Assembly: GCA_900756945.1 (NCBI GenBank)
Contig: CAAELZ010000034.1
Location: 6,120-70,119 of the forward strand
Length of the DNA: 64,000 bases
Origin: an uncultured Collinsella sp.
GTDB lineage: Bacteria > Actinomycetota > Coriobacteriia > Coriobacteriales > Coriobacteriaceae
Reading direction: 5' to 3'
Shown: piece after piece, positions 56,136 to 64,000 of the stretch
How positions within the stretch are numbered: position 1 is the first letter of the stretch
Layout: every line of letters starts with the position of its first letter
Notes under the pieces: model-generated
The model's database searches: none
What the model was told of the DNA's origin: nothing
Seen by the model: the letters and a program-made list of their open reading frames with translations, nothing else
Position numbers and translations under genes: made by a program

Positions 56136-57296
56136 ATGAAAAACCGTACGGTTTTGTTTTATATGACGTTCGTTTTTCTGCCGAACTTCAGCACCATCTT
56201 GTATTTTCTAACTGTCTACCTTGAGTTCGTCGGGCTTTCGATGGTAGCGATTTCTAGCATGATGATTGCATATCAAGTGAGCAAGTTCATCCTCGAAGTT
56301 CCCACTGGCTATATTGCTGATAGGTTTGGACGAAAGACTGGCGGTCTCGTTGGCGTTGTGGGAATGCTTGGATACTACGCCGCCCTGCTTCTCGTCCGTT
56401 CTCCTCTGCTTTTAATCGGCGCGTTTGCTCTCAAAGGTTTTGCCGTTGCATGTGTGAGCGGATCCATAGAAGCGATTTACATTGACAGCGTCTCTCAGGA
56501 CCAGCTCGTAAGACTTAATGTCGTTGAGCGATTTGTTTTCTATGCCTCTTATGCCATCTCCGCTTGTGTGGGCGGTTTCATTTCGTCCGTCGGTGCATAC
56601 CTCATTGGTCTTTCGGCAGATATCATCGCAATGGTGTTGACGTTGGTTGTCGTTGTCTGCATTCCTGAGATGCGAAGAGGGGGCACTGCGGCGACACCTG
56701 AGCGTGGGATTGGCCCGAAGATGATCGGTGCCGCTATTGCCTGTAGTGGCGTTCTTCGGTCAGCGTTTATCATGGACTGTTCTCAGGCATTTGCCTTCGT
56801 CGCCCTGGAAGACTTTTTCTCACTGTTGCTTGCAGGCCGCGGAATGAATGCCGTCGCTTCGGGCGTGACCATTGCGGTCCAGCTCCTTGCCTCCGCCTCC
56901 ATAGGGTTTATTGTTCCCAGTGTGATTGCTCGTGTCGACAAGGGCCGTTTTGCGCGTATTTGCGGCATCATTCGCTTAGTATTGACAGCTTTGTTTTTGA
57001 TTCCCCTTACTCCGGTTAATTTGCTGCCCGTGTTCTATGTGCTGCAGACGGTTGCGTACTCGTTGTTTGCCCCAATCAAATACTCAATTTTTCAAAATGC
57101 TGCCGATTCTTCGATGCGCTGTTCACTGATTTCGGTTCAAAGCCAGATGGTGGCGGCGGGTGCCGTTCTTTTCTATCTGCTCAACGCTGTGTTGAGTAGC
57201 GTTGCGGGCATTCGAGTCGTATTGCTTGTTGCGCTCGGGATTTCTTCTTTGGTGTATATCCCCGCGCTATTTCGCCTTACAAGTCAAAGGCCATGA
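56136..57296 (+). CDS. Major facilitator superfamily transporter
   Basis: A 386-residue protein with about 12 hydrophobic helices. The family loop 2-3 motif appears as GYIADRFGRKTGG between TM2 and TM3 (about residues 64-76). TMs include VLFYMTFVFLPNFSTILYFL at the start and VVLLVALGISSLVYIPALF at the end. It resembles drug/metabolite exporters of the MFS, but the substrate is unknown. ATG 56136 is chosen for the GGAGGGCGGAG box. A terminator follows. Confidence 0.87.
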   Translation: MKNRTVLFYMTFVFLPNFSTILYFLTVYLEFVGLSMVAISSMMIAYQVSKFILEVPTGYIADRFGRKTGGLVGVVGMLGYYAALLLVRSPLLLIGAFALKGFAVACVSGSIEAIYIDSVSQDQLVRLNVVERFVFYASYAISACVGGFISSVGAYLIGLSADIIAMVLTLVVVVCIPEMRRGGTAATPERGIGPKMIGAAIACSGVLRSAFIMDCSQAFAFVALEDFFSLLLAGRGMNAVASGVTIAVQLLASASIGFIVPSVIARVDKGRFARICGIIRLVLTALFLIPLTPVNLLPVFYVLQTVAYSLFAPIKYSIFQNAADSSMRCSLISVQSQMVAAGAVLFYLLNAVLSSVAGIRVVLLVALGISSLVYIPALFRLTSQRP

Positions 57297-57329
57297 GTAT
57301 TTGGGTACCGATAACTTATATATCAACGC

Positions 57330-57365
57330 AATAAACCCGAGCGCGAGGGCGTTTGGGTTTATTAT
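57330..57365 (+). terminator. Terminator after the MFS gene
   Basis: AATAAACCC (57330-57338) pairs with GGGTTTATT (57355-57363), with a second inner stem between, and T/A-rich sequence follows. Confidence 0.65.
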
Positions 57366-57416
57366 TGAAGCGTATGTAACCTGGCGGCGCCACACCGCCT
57401 GTTAGTAGGGAGACAC

Positions 57417-58595
57417 ATGAACGTTCTGGTCGTCAACGCAGGATCTTCGACCCTTAAGTATCAGGTCATCGATACCAAGTCCCACAAGGTGTCCGCAAAG
57501 GGCTCCTGCGAGCGCGTCTGCTTTACCGGCGGTACCTTCACCCACGCTGCCAACGGCTCCAAGAAGGTGACCGAGAACATTGAGTTCCCCGACCACAAGG
57601 TCGCCATCGAGGTCGTCCTGAAGGACCTCGAGGCCAACGGCGTCAAGATCGAGGGCATCGGCCACCGTATCGTTCAGGGCGGTTGGTACTTTGGCGATTC
57701 CTCCCTCGTCGACGAGGATGTCCTTGCCAAGATCCGCGAGGTCGCTCCGCTTGCTCCGTTGCACAACAACCCCGAGGCCAACGTTATCGAGTTCTGCCTG
57801 GAGCAGTATCCCGACCTGCCCAACGTCACGGTCTATGACACCGCTTTCCACTTCAACATGCCCGAGGTCGCCAAGACTTACGCTCTGCCCAAGGATGTTT
57901 GCGACAAGCTGCACATCCGTAAGTACGGCGCCCACGGCACCAGCTACCGTTACATCTCCAAGAAGGTCGCCGAGATGACCAACGGCGAGGCCCGCAAGGT
58001 CGTCGTGTGCCATATCGGCTCCGGCGCTTCCCTGTGCGCCATCGAGGACGGCAAGTGCATGGACACCACCATGGGCTTGACGCCGCTCGACGGTGTCATG
58101 ATGGGCACCCGCTGCGGCTCCATCGACCCGGCTACCGTGTGCTACCTGCAGCGCGAGGGCGGCTACACCTTCGACGAGGTCGACGAGATGATGAACAAGA
58201 AGTCCGGCCTTTTGGCTGTGACCGGCGGCAAGACCAACGACTGCCGCAACGTCGAGGAGCTCGCCGCCGCTGGTGACCCCGAGGCTCAGCTCGCCTTCGA
58301 CATGTTTGTCTACAAGATTGCCGCCAAGGCTGCCGAGATGGCTACTTCCATGTGCGGCATGGACACGCTGGTCTTCACCGCTGGCATCGGTGAGCACGCT
58401 CCGGCCGTTCGTGCCGGCGTTGCCGACCGTCTGGCCTTTATGGGCGTCAAGATGGATCATGCGCGCAACGCCCTGCGTGGCGACGGTGCTTGGTGCCTGT
58501 CTGCCAAGGATTCCAAGGTCAAGATTTTTGTCATCCCCACGGACGAGGAGTTCATGATCGCTTCCGACGTCGAGCGCATCGTCAACGCCAGGTAA
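57417..58595 (+). CDS. ackA: Acetate kinase, copy 1
   Basis: A 392-residue enzyme that makes ATP from acetyl phosphate in fermentation. Family motifs: NAGSSTLKYQ at residues 6-15, GIGHRIVQGG with the substrate arginine, YDTAFHFNMP, GTRCGSIDPAT with the second arginine, FTAGIGEH, and PTDEEFMIASD with the metal glutamate. In the signature that normally reads HGTSH this copy has HGTSY. That substitution is absent from copy 2, 162 bases downstream. GTAGGGAG precedes the ATG. Confidence 0.93.
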   Translation: MNVLVVNAGSSTLKYQVIDTKSHKVSAKGSCERVCFTGGTFTHAANGSKKVTENIEFPDHKVAIEVVLKDLEANGVKIEGIGHRIVQGGWYFGDSSLVDEDVLAKIREVAPLAPLHNNPEANVIEFCLEQYPDLPNVTVYDTAFHFNMPEVAKTYALPKDVCDKLHIRKYGAHGTSYRYISKKVAEMTNGEARKVVVCHIGSGASLCAIEDGKCMDTTMGLTPLDGVMMGTRCGSIDPATVCYLQREGGYTFDEVDEMMNKKSGLLAVTGGKTNDCRNVEELAAAGDPEAQLAFDMFVYKIAAKAAEMATSMCGMDTLVFTAGIGEHAPAVRAGVADRLAFMGVKMDHARNALRGDGAWCLSAKDSKVKIFVIPTDEEFMIASDVERIVNAR

Positions 58596-58607
58596 TTACA
58601 AGAGGGG

Positions 58608-58644
58608 AGGGGCTGGACGACAAATGCCGTTCGGCCCCTCTTTT
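58608..58644 (+). terminator. Terminator between the acetate kinase genes
   Basis: A 12-bp stem with two G-U pairs (58608-58619 with 58628-58639) is followed by CTTTT. The two genes therefore have separate transcription ends. Confidence 0.75.
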
Positions 58645-58664
58645 GCGCTCGTTGGGCGATATGT

Positions 58665-58705
58665 CTGATAGCTATTTATCAAGCTGTGATAACTTCTTAT
58701 TATCA
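58665..58705. promoter_or_regulatory. Operator-like TTATCA/TGATAA cluster before ackA copy 2
   Basis: TTATCA (58676-58681), TGATAA (58687-58692) and TTATCA (58700-58705) form two overlapping inverted repeats with five- and seven-base spacers, in an A/T-rich stretch after the terminator. TATTAT within it could be a -10 box. A regulator binding site is likely, of unknown owner. Confidence 0.45.
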
Positions 58706-58757
58706 TGCGGCCGCTTAAGGGACCTGTGCCGACCGTATTGCACTGCAAAGGAGTCTC

Positions 58758-59936
58758 ATGAACGTACTTGTTGTTAACGCCGGTAGCTCAAGCCTTAAAT
58801 ATCAGCTTTTGGATACCGATACCCGCGAGGTATTCGCCAAGGGTAACTGCGAGCGTATCGGCTCGGAGATGGGCATCTTTGGCCACTCCGAGAATGGTGG
58901 TGCCAAGCAGACCGAGGAGATTCCCTTCCCCGATCACCGCTCGGCCATTGCGCGCGTGCTCGAGGAGCTCGAGAAGACCGACTTTACGATTGATGGCATT
59001 GGACATCGCATCGTTCAGGGCGGTTGGTACTTCGATGACTCCGCAGTCGTCGACGACGAGGTCATGGCCAAGATTCTTGAGGTGGCCCCCTTGGCTCCGC
59101 TGCACAACTACGGTGAGGCCGCGGCGATTGAGTATTGCCGCGAGAAGTATCCTGAGCTGCCCAACGTCGCCGTCTTCGATACCTCGTTCCACATGACCAT
59201 GCCCGAGGTTGCCTACACCTACGCCCTGCCCAAGGACGTGTGCGACAAGTACCACGTGCGCAAGTACGGCGCCCACGGCACGAGCCACCGCTATGAGTGG
59301 ATGATGGCCAAGGAGATCCTGGGTTCGTGCTGCCACCGTCTGCTTTCGTGTCATCTGGGAAACGGCGCCTCGCTTGCCGCCATCGAGGACGGTGTCTGCC
59401 GCGATACCACGATGGGCCTCACGCCGCTCGACGGCCTGATGATGGGCACCCGTTGTGGTTCCATTGACCCGGCTACCGTGTGCTACCTGCAGCGCGAGGG
59501 CGGCTACAGCTACCAGGAAGTCGATGACATGATGAACAAGCAGTCTGGTCTGCTTGCCATCTCGGGCATCTCCAACGACGCCCGTGACATCCGTACGCGC
59601 GCCTCCGAGGGCGATGAGCGCTGCCTGCTCGCCTTCGATATGTTCGCCTACAAGGCCATGCAGCAGGCCGGCTCCATGATCGCTTCCATGGCGGGCGTGG
59701 ACACCATTACCTTTACCGCCGGCATTGGCGAGAACGACTGGTCGATCCGCAAGGCTTTCTGCGACTGCTTCGAGTGGCTGGGCGTGCGCATCGACAACAA
59801 CAAGAACCGCGAGGCCGTGGGTAACGGCCCGCAGGTCATCAGCGCCGCCGGTTCCGCCGTCACGGTCATGGTCATCCCCACCGACGAGGAATACATGATC
59901 GCCCACGACGTCGAGCGCCTGACCGCGAACAACTAG
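58758..59936 (+). CDS. ackA: Acetate kinase, copy 2
   Basis: A 392-residue acetate kinase, colinear with copy 1 along its whole length. It has NAGSSSLKYQL, GIGHRIVQGG, FDTSFHMTMP, an intact HGTSH signature, GTRCGSIDPAT and PTDEEYMIAHD. Because the signature is intact it may be the main catalytic copy. Tandem duplication followed by divergence is the simplest origin. Separate regulation is suggested by its own operator-like region. It is convergent with pta, the preceding enzyme of the pathway. Confidence 0.94.
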   Translation: MNVLVVNAGSSSLKYQLLDTDTREVFAKGNCERIGSEMGIFGHSENGGAKQTEEIPFPDHRSAIARVLEELEKTDFTIDGIGHRIVQGGWYFDDSAVVDDEVMAKILEVAPLAPLHNYGEAAAIEYCREKYPELPNVAVFDTSFHMTMPEVAYTYALPKDVCDKYHVRKYGAHGTSHRYEWMMAKEILGSCCHRLLSCHLGNGASLAAIEDGVCRDTTMGLTPLDGLMMGTRCGSIDPATVCYLQREGGYSYQEVDDMMNKQSGLLAISGISNDARDIRTRASEGDERCLLAFDMFAYKAMQQAGSMIASMAGVDTITFTAGIGENDWSIRKAFCDCFEWLGVRIDNNKNREAVGNGPQVISAAGSAVTVMVIPTDEEYMIAHDVERLTANN

Positions 59937-59956
59937 CGCTCATTTGCAATTAAACG

Positions 59957-59993
59957 AAAGGCCTCCAGAGCAAACGGCTTCGGAGGCCTTTTT
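59957..59993 (+). terminator. Terminator after ackA copy 2
   Basis: AAAGGCCTCC (59957-59966) pairs perfectly with 59982-59991, with a T-run CTTTTTG. Confidence 0.85.
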
Positions 59994-60155
59994 GTTGTCA
60001 GGGGGACGGCGGCCGCACTCCGCCTTTCGGATCCAAAGTGATCGATCCCAAACGCATGTGCTATCAACAACGGGACCCATTCATTCAGATCCTCAGCCCC
60101 AGCTCGTAGCCAAGCCGCCGTCCACTCCAGATTCCTTAGCTGCCACGTAGCGGCA

Positions 60156-60282
60156 GGGACCCTACAGGGTAAAGCTCTGAAAACATTCCGCAGGACGGAG
60201 GAAGCCCCCGCCGCACGTAGTGCGCAGCGGGGGCTTCCGACATGTCCGAGGACGTTTTCAGAGCTTTACCCTGTAGGGTCCC
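60156..60282. repeat. Long hairpin element D (29-bp perfect stem)
   Basis: Outer arms 60156-60184 and 60254-60282 are perfectly complementary over 29 bp. Inside is a symmetric 15+15-base internal loop, a perfect 12-bp apical stem (60200-60211 with 60227-60238) and a 15-base terminal loop. It lies between convergent ackA copy 2 and pta. The internal-loop side TTCCGCAGGACGGA resembles a segment of element E. Confidence 0.85.
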
Positions 60283-60297
60283 GAGGGGATACGTCCG

Positions 60298-61278
60298 CTA
60301 CTCAGCCATCTGAGCCTGGACGGCGGTGATGGCCACGACACCCACGATGTCGTCGGCAGAGCAGCCGCGCGAAAGGTCGTTAACCGGCTTGGCGATGCCC
60401 TGCAGGATGGGGCCGTAAGCGTCGGCGCCGGCGAAGCGCTGGACCAGCTTGTAGCCGATGTTGCCGGCCTCGAGATCGGGGAACACAAGCACGTTGGCCT
60501 TGCCGGCAACGGAGGAGCCGGGGGCCTTGAGCTGGGCGACGGTGGGAACGATGGCGGCGTCGAGCTGCAGGTCGCCATCGATGGCGAGCTCGGGAGCCTT
60601 CTCCTTGCAGAACTTAACGGCCTCCTGGACCTTCTTGGCGACCTCGCCGCCGGCGGAGCCCATGGTGGAGTAGGAGAGCATGGCCACGTGCGGCTCGACG
60701 CTGCCCATAAAGGTGGACCAGGAGTGAGCGGAGGCGATGGCGATCTCGGATAGCTCGTCGGAGGACGGGTTGATGTTGAGGCCGCAGTCGGCGAAGATCA
60801 GCGTACCGTCGGTGCCGAACTGCGGGGTGTCGGTGCACATCACGAAGAAGGCCGAGACCAGCTTGGTACCCGGGGCGGTCTTAAGGATCTGCAGCGCGGG
60901 GCGCAGGGTGTCGGCGGTGGAGTGGCAGGCGCCGGAGACCAGGCCGTCGGCGTCACCCATCTTGACCATCATGGTGCCAAAGTAGGTGGCGTCCATCACC
61001 TGGGCGCGAGCCTGCTCGATGGTGACGCCCTTCTTGGCGCGGAGCTCGGCAAACTTCTGCGCGTACTCCTCGTGCTTCTCGGCATTGCGCGGATCGATGA
61101 CGGTGGCGCCGGGAACGTTGATCTCGTCGGGGTTGCCCAGGATGACGAGTTTTGCCAGGCCCTCCTCGATGATCTTGGTGGCCGCGACGATGGTGCGCGG
61201 ATCCTCGCCCTCGGGCAGGACGATCGTCTTAAGGTCGGCCTTGGCGGCAGACTTCATACGGTTAAGGAAATCGCTCAT
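60298..61278 (-). CDS. pta: Phosphate acetyltransferase
   Basis: A 326-residue enzyme (short, single-domain class) that converts acetyl-CoA to acetyl phosphate. Motifs are IVLPEGEDPRT at the start, ATYFGTMMVKMGDADGLVSGACHSTADTLRPALQI, FADCGLNINPSSDELSEIAI, LSYSTMGSAGG and a C-terminal FPDLEAGNIGYKLVQRFAGADAYGPILQG. It feeds the two acetate kinases encoded convergently. Its leader has a 10-bp hairpin (61331-61353). Confidence 0.95.
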   Translation of the reverse strand: MSDFLNRMKSAAKADLKTIVLPEGEDPRTIVAATKIIEEGLAKLVILGNPDEINVPGATVIDPRNAEKHEEYAQKFAELRAKKGVTIEQARAQVMDATYFGTMMVKMGDADGLVSGACHSTADTLRPALQILKTAPGTKLVSAFFVMCTDTPQFGTDGTLIFADCGLNINPSSDELSEIAIASAHSWSTFMGSVEPHVAMLSYSTMGSAGGEVAKKVQEAVKFCKEKAPELAIDGDLQLDAAIVPTVAQLKAPGSSVAGKANVLVFPDLEAGNIGYKLVQRFAGADAYGPILQGIAKPVNDLSRGCSADDIVGVVAITAVQAQMAE

Positions 61279-61330
61279 GTTACTCCTTACAAGCGTTTCA
61301 CTAAGCTCCAGGCGCCCGGCTGTTCACGAA

Positions 61331-61353
61331 TAAACCCGCTGCTAGCGGGTTTA
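61331..61353 (-). promoter_or_regulatory. Hairpin in the pta leader
   Basis: TAAACCCGCT (61331-61340) and its perfect complement (61344-61353) flank a three-base loop, 53 bases upstream of pta. It may be an operator or leader structure. Confidence 0.4.
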
Positions 61354-61425
61354 CCTTTCAATAATGTACGCCGCGGTGCTTGAGCTTTCCTTGTGTGGCA
61401 AGCTCATTATAGGACGCATTAGCGC

Positions 61426-61431
61426 TATAAT
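61426..61431 (+). promoter_or_regulatory. TATAAT box upstream of glf
   Basis: A consensus -10 hexamer lies 79 bases before the glf start; no clear -35 box is at the optimal distance. Confidence 0.45.
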
Positions 61432-61509
61432 CGCTCTGATAAATATGTCTCGAAGAATGTTCGAGAAAAGCCCAGCTAACGAGCCCGTGGCTTTTGACAA
61501 GGAGTATCG

Positions 61510-62712
61510 ATGCAGATTACCTCAGGCCTGCCTGAAGGCTTTAACGCCGGCGCGTACGACATGATTGTCGTCGGTGCTGGATATGCCGGTGCCGTTTGCG
61601 CCCGCCGTCTTGCCGAGACTATCGGCTATCGTGTTGCCGTTTTGGAGCGCCGTAGCCACATTGCGGGCAATGCCTATGACTGCACTGACGAGGCCGGAAT
61701 CCTGATCCACGAGTACGGTCCGCATATCTATCACACCTTTAACGAGCGCGTGCACAATTTCCTGTCGCGCTTTACCAAGTGGACGGATTATCAGCACAAG
61801 GTGCTCGCCAACATCAACGGCACCCTTATGCCCGTGCCTTTCAACCATGCGAGTCTCAAGCTCGCCTTTGGTGACGAGCGCGGCGAGGAGCTGTATCAGA
61901 AGCTCGTGGAGACCTTTGGCAAGGATGTCAAGGTGCCCATCATGGAGCTGCGTAAGAAGAACGACCCGGATCTTGCCGAGGTCGCCGATTACGTCTACGA
62001 GAACGTCTTTTTGCATTACACCATGAAGCAGTGGGGCCAGACGCCCGATCAGATCGACCCCTCGATCACCGGCCGCGTTCCCATCTTTGTGGGCGATGAT
62101 GACCGCTACTTCCCGCAGGCTCCCTTCCAGGGTATGCCGCAGGACGGCTACACGGCGTTGTTCGAGCATATGCTCGACCACGACCTGATCGACGTGTTCT
62201 GCGACGTGGACGCCCGCGATCTCTTTGAGATCGACGAGACCACCGTCAAGATCGGTGGCAAGGTCTACGGCGGCGAGATCGTTTATACCGGTCCGCTCGA
62301 TGAGCTGTTCGACCTTGACCTGGGCGCTCTTCCGTACCGTACGCTCGACATGAAGTTCGAGACGCTCGATATGGATCAGTTCCAGCCCGTGGGCACCGTC
62401 AACTACACCACGAGCGAGGACTACACGCGCATTACCGAGTTCAAGAACATGACTGGTCAGGTCCTGCCCGGCAAGACCACCATCATGAAGGAGTACTCCA
62501 AGGCCTATACGCCCGGCTCGGGCGAGACGCCGTATTACGCCATTCTTGAGCCCGAGAACCGTGAGCTCTATGAGCGCTATCTTGAGCGCGTCCAGAACCT
62601 GACAAACTTCCACCCGGTGGGTCGTCTGGCCGAGTATCGTTACTACGATATGGATGCCGTGACCAATTCCGCCCTCGATCTTTCGGATGAGATTATCGCC
62701 TGCCATGCATAA
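61510..62712 (+). CDS. glf: UDP-galactopyranose mutase
   Basis: A 400-residue flavoenzyme that converts UDP-galactopyranose to UDP-galactofuranose for surface glycans. The FAD-binding motif is MIVVGAGYAGAVCARRLAE with VLERRSHIAGNAYDC; then HEYGPHIYHTFNERVHNFLSRF, FNHASLKLAFG, YTMKQWGQTPDQIDPSITGRVPI and DRYFPQAPFQGMPQDGY are strongly conserved. GACAAGGAG precedes the ATG. The glycosyltransferase gene overlaps its end by eight bases. Confidence 0.95.
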   Translation: MQITSGLPEGFNAGAYDMIVVGAGYAGAVCARRLAETIGYRVAVLERRSHIAGNAYDCTDEAGILIHEYGPHIYHTFNERVHNFLSRFTKWTDYQHKVLANINGTLMPVPFNHASLKLAFGDERGEELYQKLVETFGKDVKVPIMELRKKNDPDLAEVADYVYENVFLHYTMKQWGQTPDQIDPSITGRVPIFVGDDDRYFPQAPFQGMPQDGYTALFEHMLDHDLIDVFCDVDARDLFEIDETTVKIGGKVYGGEIVYTGPLDELFDLDLGALPYRTLDMKFETLDMDQFQPVGTVNYTTSEDYTRITEFKNMTGQVLPGKTTIMKEYSKAYTPGSGETPYYAILEPENRELYERYLERVQNLTNFHPVGRLAEYRYYDMDAVTNSALDLSDEIIACHA

Positions 62713-63736
62713 AGTCATAACATTCGGTATTCCCTCGTATAACGCCGCTAAGGACATGGACCATTGCATCACCTCCATCTTGGAGGGGAGCAATTATGCC
62801 ACCGATATCGAGATTATCGTGGTGGACGACGGCTCCAAGGATGAGACGGCCGCCAAGGCCGACGAGTGGGAGGCCCGTTATCCTGGAATCATCCGCGCGG
62901 TGCACCAGGAGAATGGCGGCCACGGTATTGCCGTCCTTTCGGGTCTGCGCGAGGCGCAGGGCACCTACTACAAGGTTGTCGACTCGGACGACTGGCTTGA
63001 CGGCGCTGCCCTTTCGACCATGCTGTCGATTCTGCGCGGCTTTGAAGAGCGCGACCAGCGCGTTGACCTGTTTATCTCGAACTACGTGTACGAGAAGGTT
63101 TACGAGGGTACGCATACGGCCATTGGTTACAAGTTTGCCCTGCCTCGAAAAAAGATCTTTACCTGGGACCAGATCGGCCATTTCCGCCTGGACCAGAATC
63201 TGCTCATGCACAGCCTGTGCTATCGCACGGATGTGCTGCGCGAGTCCAACCTTCCCATGCCGCCGCACACGTTCTATGTGGACAACATCTACGCCTACGT
63301 GCCACTGCCGCGTTGCAAGACCATGTACTACGCCGACATCGACCTCTATCGCTACTTTATCGGTCGCGAGGGCCAGAGCGTCAACGAGGCCACGATGGTC
63401 AAGCGTCTGGACCAGCAGTTCCGTGTTACGCGTATCATGATGGAGTCGTACCACCTGTACAGCGATGTCGAGTCGTCGCGTCTGCGTTCGTACATGATGG
63501 GCTACTTCACCATGATGATGGCGATCTGCTCGGTGCTCACCAAGCTTTCCGACGAGGATTGTGCCGACGAGCGCCTAAAGACGCTGTGGAATGATTTGAA
63601 GGCCTATGACGAGCGTATGTATCGTCGTGCACGTTACGGTGTGGTCGGCTTCTTCACTAACCTCCGCGGTCGTGCCGGAGACAAAACCACACTCGGCCTA
63701 TACCGTCTTGCCTCGAAGATCTTCAAATTCAACTAA
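62705..63736 (+). CDS. Family 2 glycosyltransferase
   Basis: A 343-residue inverting glycosyltransferase. The GT-A core starts KVITFGIPSYNAAKDM, then EIIVVDDGSKDET, and the metal-binding DxD motif is in KVVDSDDWLDG. The remainder is helical and lacks clear membrane segments; it ends LYRLASKIFKFN. The start ATG 62705 overlaps the glf stop, so the two are translationally coupled, and a galactofuranosyl or other surface-glycan transfer role is likely. The partial gene facing it at the window end codes for a very similar C-terminus. Confidence 0.88.
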   Translation: MHKVITFGIPSYNAAKDMDHCITSILEGSNYATDIEIIVVDDGSKDETAAKADEWEARYPGIIRAVHQENGGHGIAVLSGLREAQGTYYKVVDSDDWLDGAALSTMLSILRGFEERDQRVDLFISNYVYEKVYEGTHTAIGYKFALPRKKIFTWDQIGHFRLDQNLLMHSLCYRTDVLRESNLPMPPHTFYVDNIYAYVPLPRCKTMYYADIDLYRYFIGREGQSVNEATMVKRLDQQFRVTRIMMESYHLYSDVESSRLRSYMMGYFTMMMAICSVLTKLSDEDCADERLKTLWNDLKAYDERMYRRARYGVVGFFTNLRGRAGDKTTLGLYRLASKIFKFN

Positions 63737-63768
63737 CTGCTGAGTAATCGCTGCTGATAGGTTGACAG

Positions 63769-63878
63769 GGCCCCTTGGCCTTTAGTTTGCTACTGCGAAC
63801 AGTCCTGCTCGCACGGAAAGCACATTGAGTGCTTTCCGGCTCGTGCGGAACTTGTAGCAAACTAAAGGCCAAGGGGCC
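63769..63878. repeat. Long hairpin element E (25-bp perfect stem)
   Basis: Arms 63769-63793 and 63854-63878 are perfectly complementary over 25 bp. Inside, a 9-bp apical stem (63815-63823 with 63829-63837) is flanked by partly paired internal loops. It lies between two convergent glycosyltransferase genes. On the minus strand, TTCCGCACGAG followed by CGGAAAGC resembles element D. Confidence 0.85.
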
Positions 63879-63903
63879 TCTGCTATAAGAATCGATTGTC
63901 AGG

Positions 63904-64000
63904 TTATTTGAATTTGAAGATCTTCGACGCGCGGTACACAGGGGCCTGGGCTGAAAAGAATCTGGTTGGTAGGTTGCCCGGTGGGGCTTGGTTATGTTTG
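63904..64000 (-). CDS. C-terminal end of a second glycosyltransferase-like gene (cut by window edge)
   Basis: Only the last 32 codons are inside the window. The frame ends VYRASKIFKFK then stop, nearly the same as LYRLASKIFKFN at the end of the convergent family 2 glycosyltransferase, so this is probably a paralogue. Everything upstream is outside the window. Confidence 0.65.
   Translation of the reverse strand, partial: KHNQAPPGNLPTRFFSAQAPVYRASKIFKFK

Overview
The window looks like a piece of a Collinsella-type chromosome (class Coriobacteriia, Actinomycetota). The grounds are the high G+C, Gram-positive wall genes (sortase-anchored C69 peptidase, PcsB-like coiled-coil wall hydrolase, D-aspartate ligase/racemase pair), fermentation genes (L-lactate dehydrogenase, acetate kinase, phosphate acetyltransferase) and no respiratory genes. 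The taxonomic call is inference, because no rRNA or other marker is present. No tRNA, rRNA, CRISPR array, phage or transposase gene was found.

Layout. 1-3 kb: end of glucose-6-phosphate isomerase and two HAD phosphatases. 3.1-14.5 kb: a GntR regulator and a ten-gene plus-strand catabolic cluster. Its core resembles the frl (fructoselysine/Amadori product) pathway: YfcC-type carrier, FrlC-like epimerase, FrlB-like SIS deglycase and FrlD-like PfkB kinase. It is extended by a second PfkB kinase, YjbQ, a BtpA/SgcQ protein, an FGGY kinase and two amidohydrolase-fold proteins with damaged metal sites. 14.6-22 kb: TatD, TcdA, a possible 28-residue type I toxin-like peptide, an SdpR/SdpI pair, EttA and two hypothetical proteins. 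22.3-29.1 kb: NadE, an aminotransferase, LDH, a DUF2974 protein and a nucleoid-associated protein. 29.3-34.7 kb: a lysine/DAP operon (dapH, dapB and a fused lysA-dapA) behind a lysine riboswitch, with a divergent M20 deacetylase. 34.8-41.2 kb: higBA, small membrane and lipoproteins, an HTH/Ser-Thr kinase pair, and a DUF4143-type ATPase gene lying between two copies of the 3' end of a wall-hydrolase gene. 41.6-50.8 kb: D-Asp ligase and racemase, an ECF transporter behind a tryptophan attenuator, a C69 peptidase and a lipid kinase. 50.9-64 kb: RNase D, YugP, XseAB, HIT, a LysR/MFS pair, tandem acetate kinases, Pta, UDP-galactopyranose mutase and glycosyltransferases.

The most interesting non-coding signals are five long (about 100-130 bp) intergenic hairpins. 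Four of them lie between convergent genes. Three (19.5, 29.2 and 46.5 kb) share a conserved asymmetric internal loop with compensatory changes in a flanking helix, as expected of a structured RNA or DNA element. Two of those three also share a 3' accessory hairpin. Other signals are a leader peptide with three consecutive Trp codons upstream of a transporter that is almost free of Trp, a perfect 14-bp hairpin that buries the ribosome binding site of a lipoprotein gene, four exact-period 23-bp repeats at the ATPase promoter, and small REP-like hairpins.
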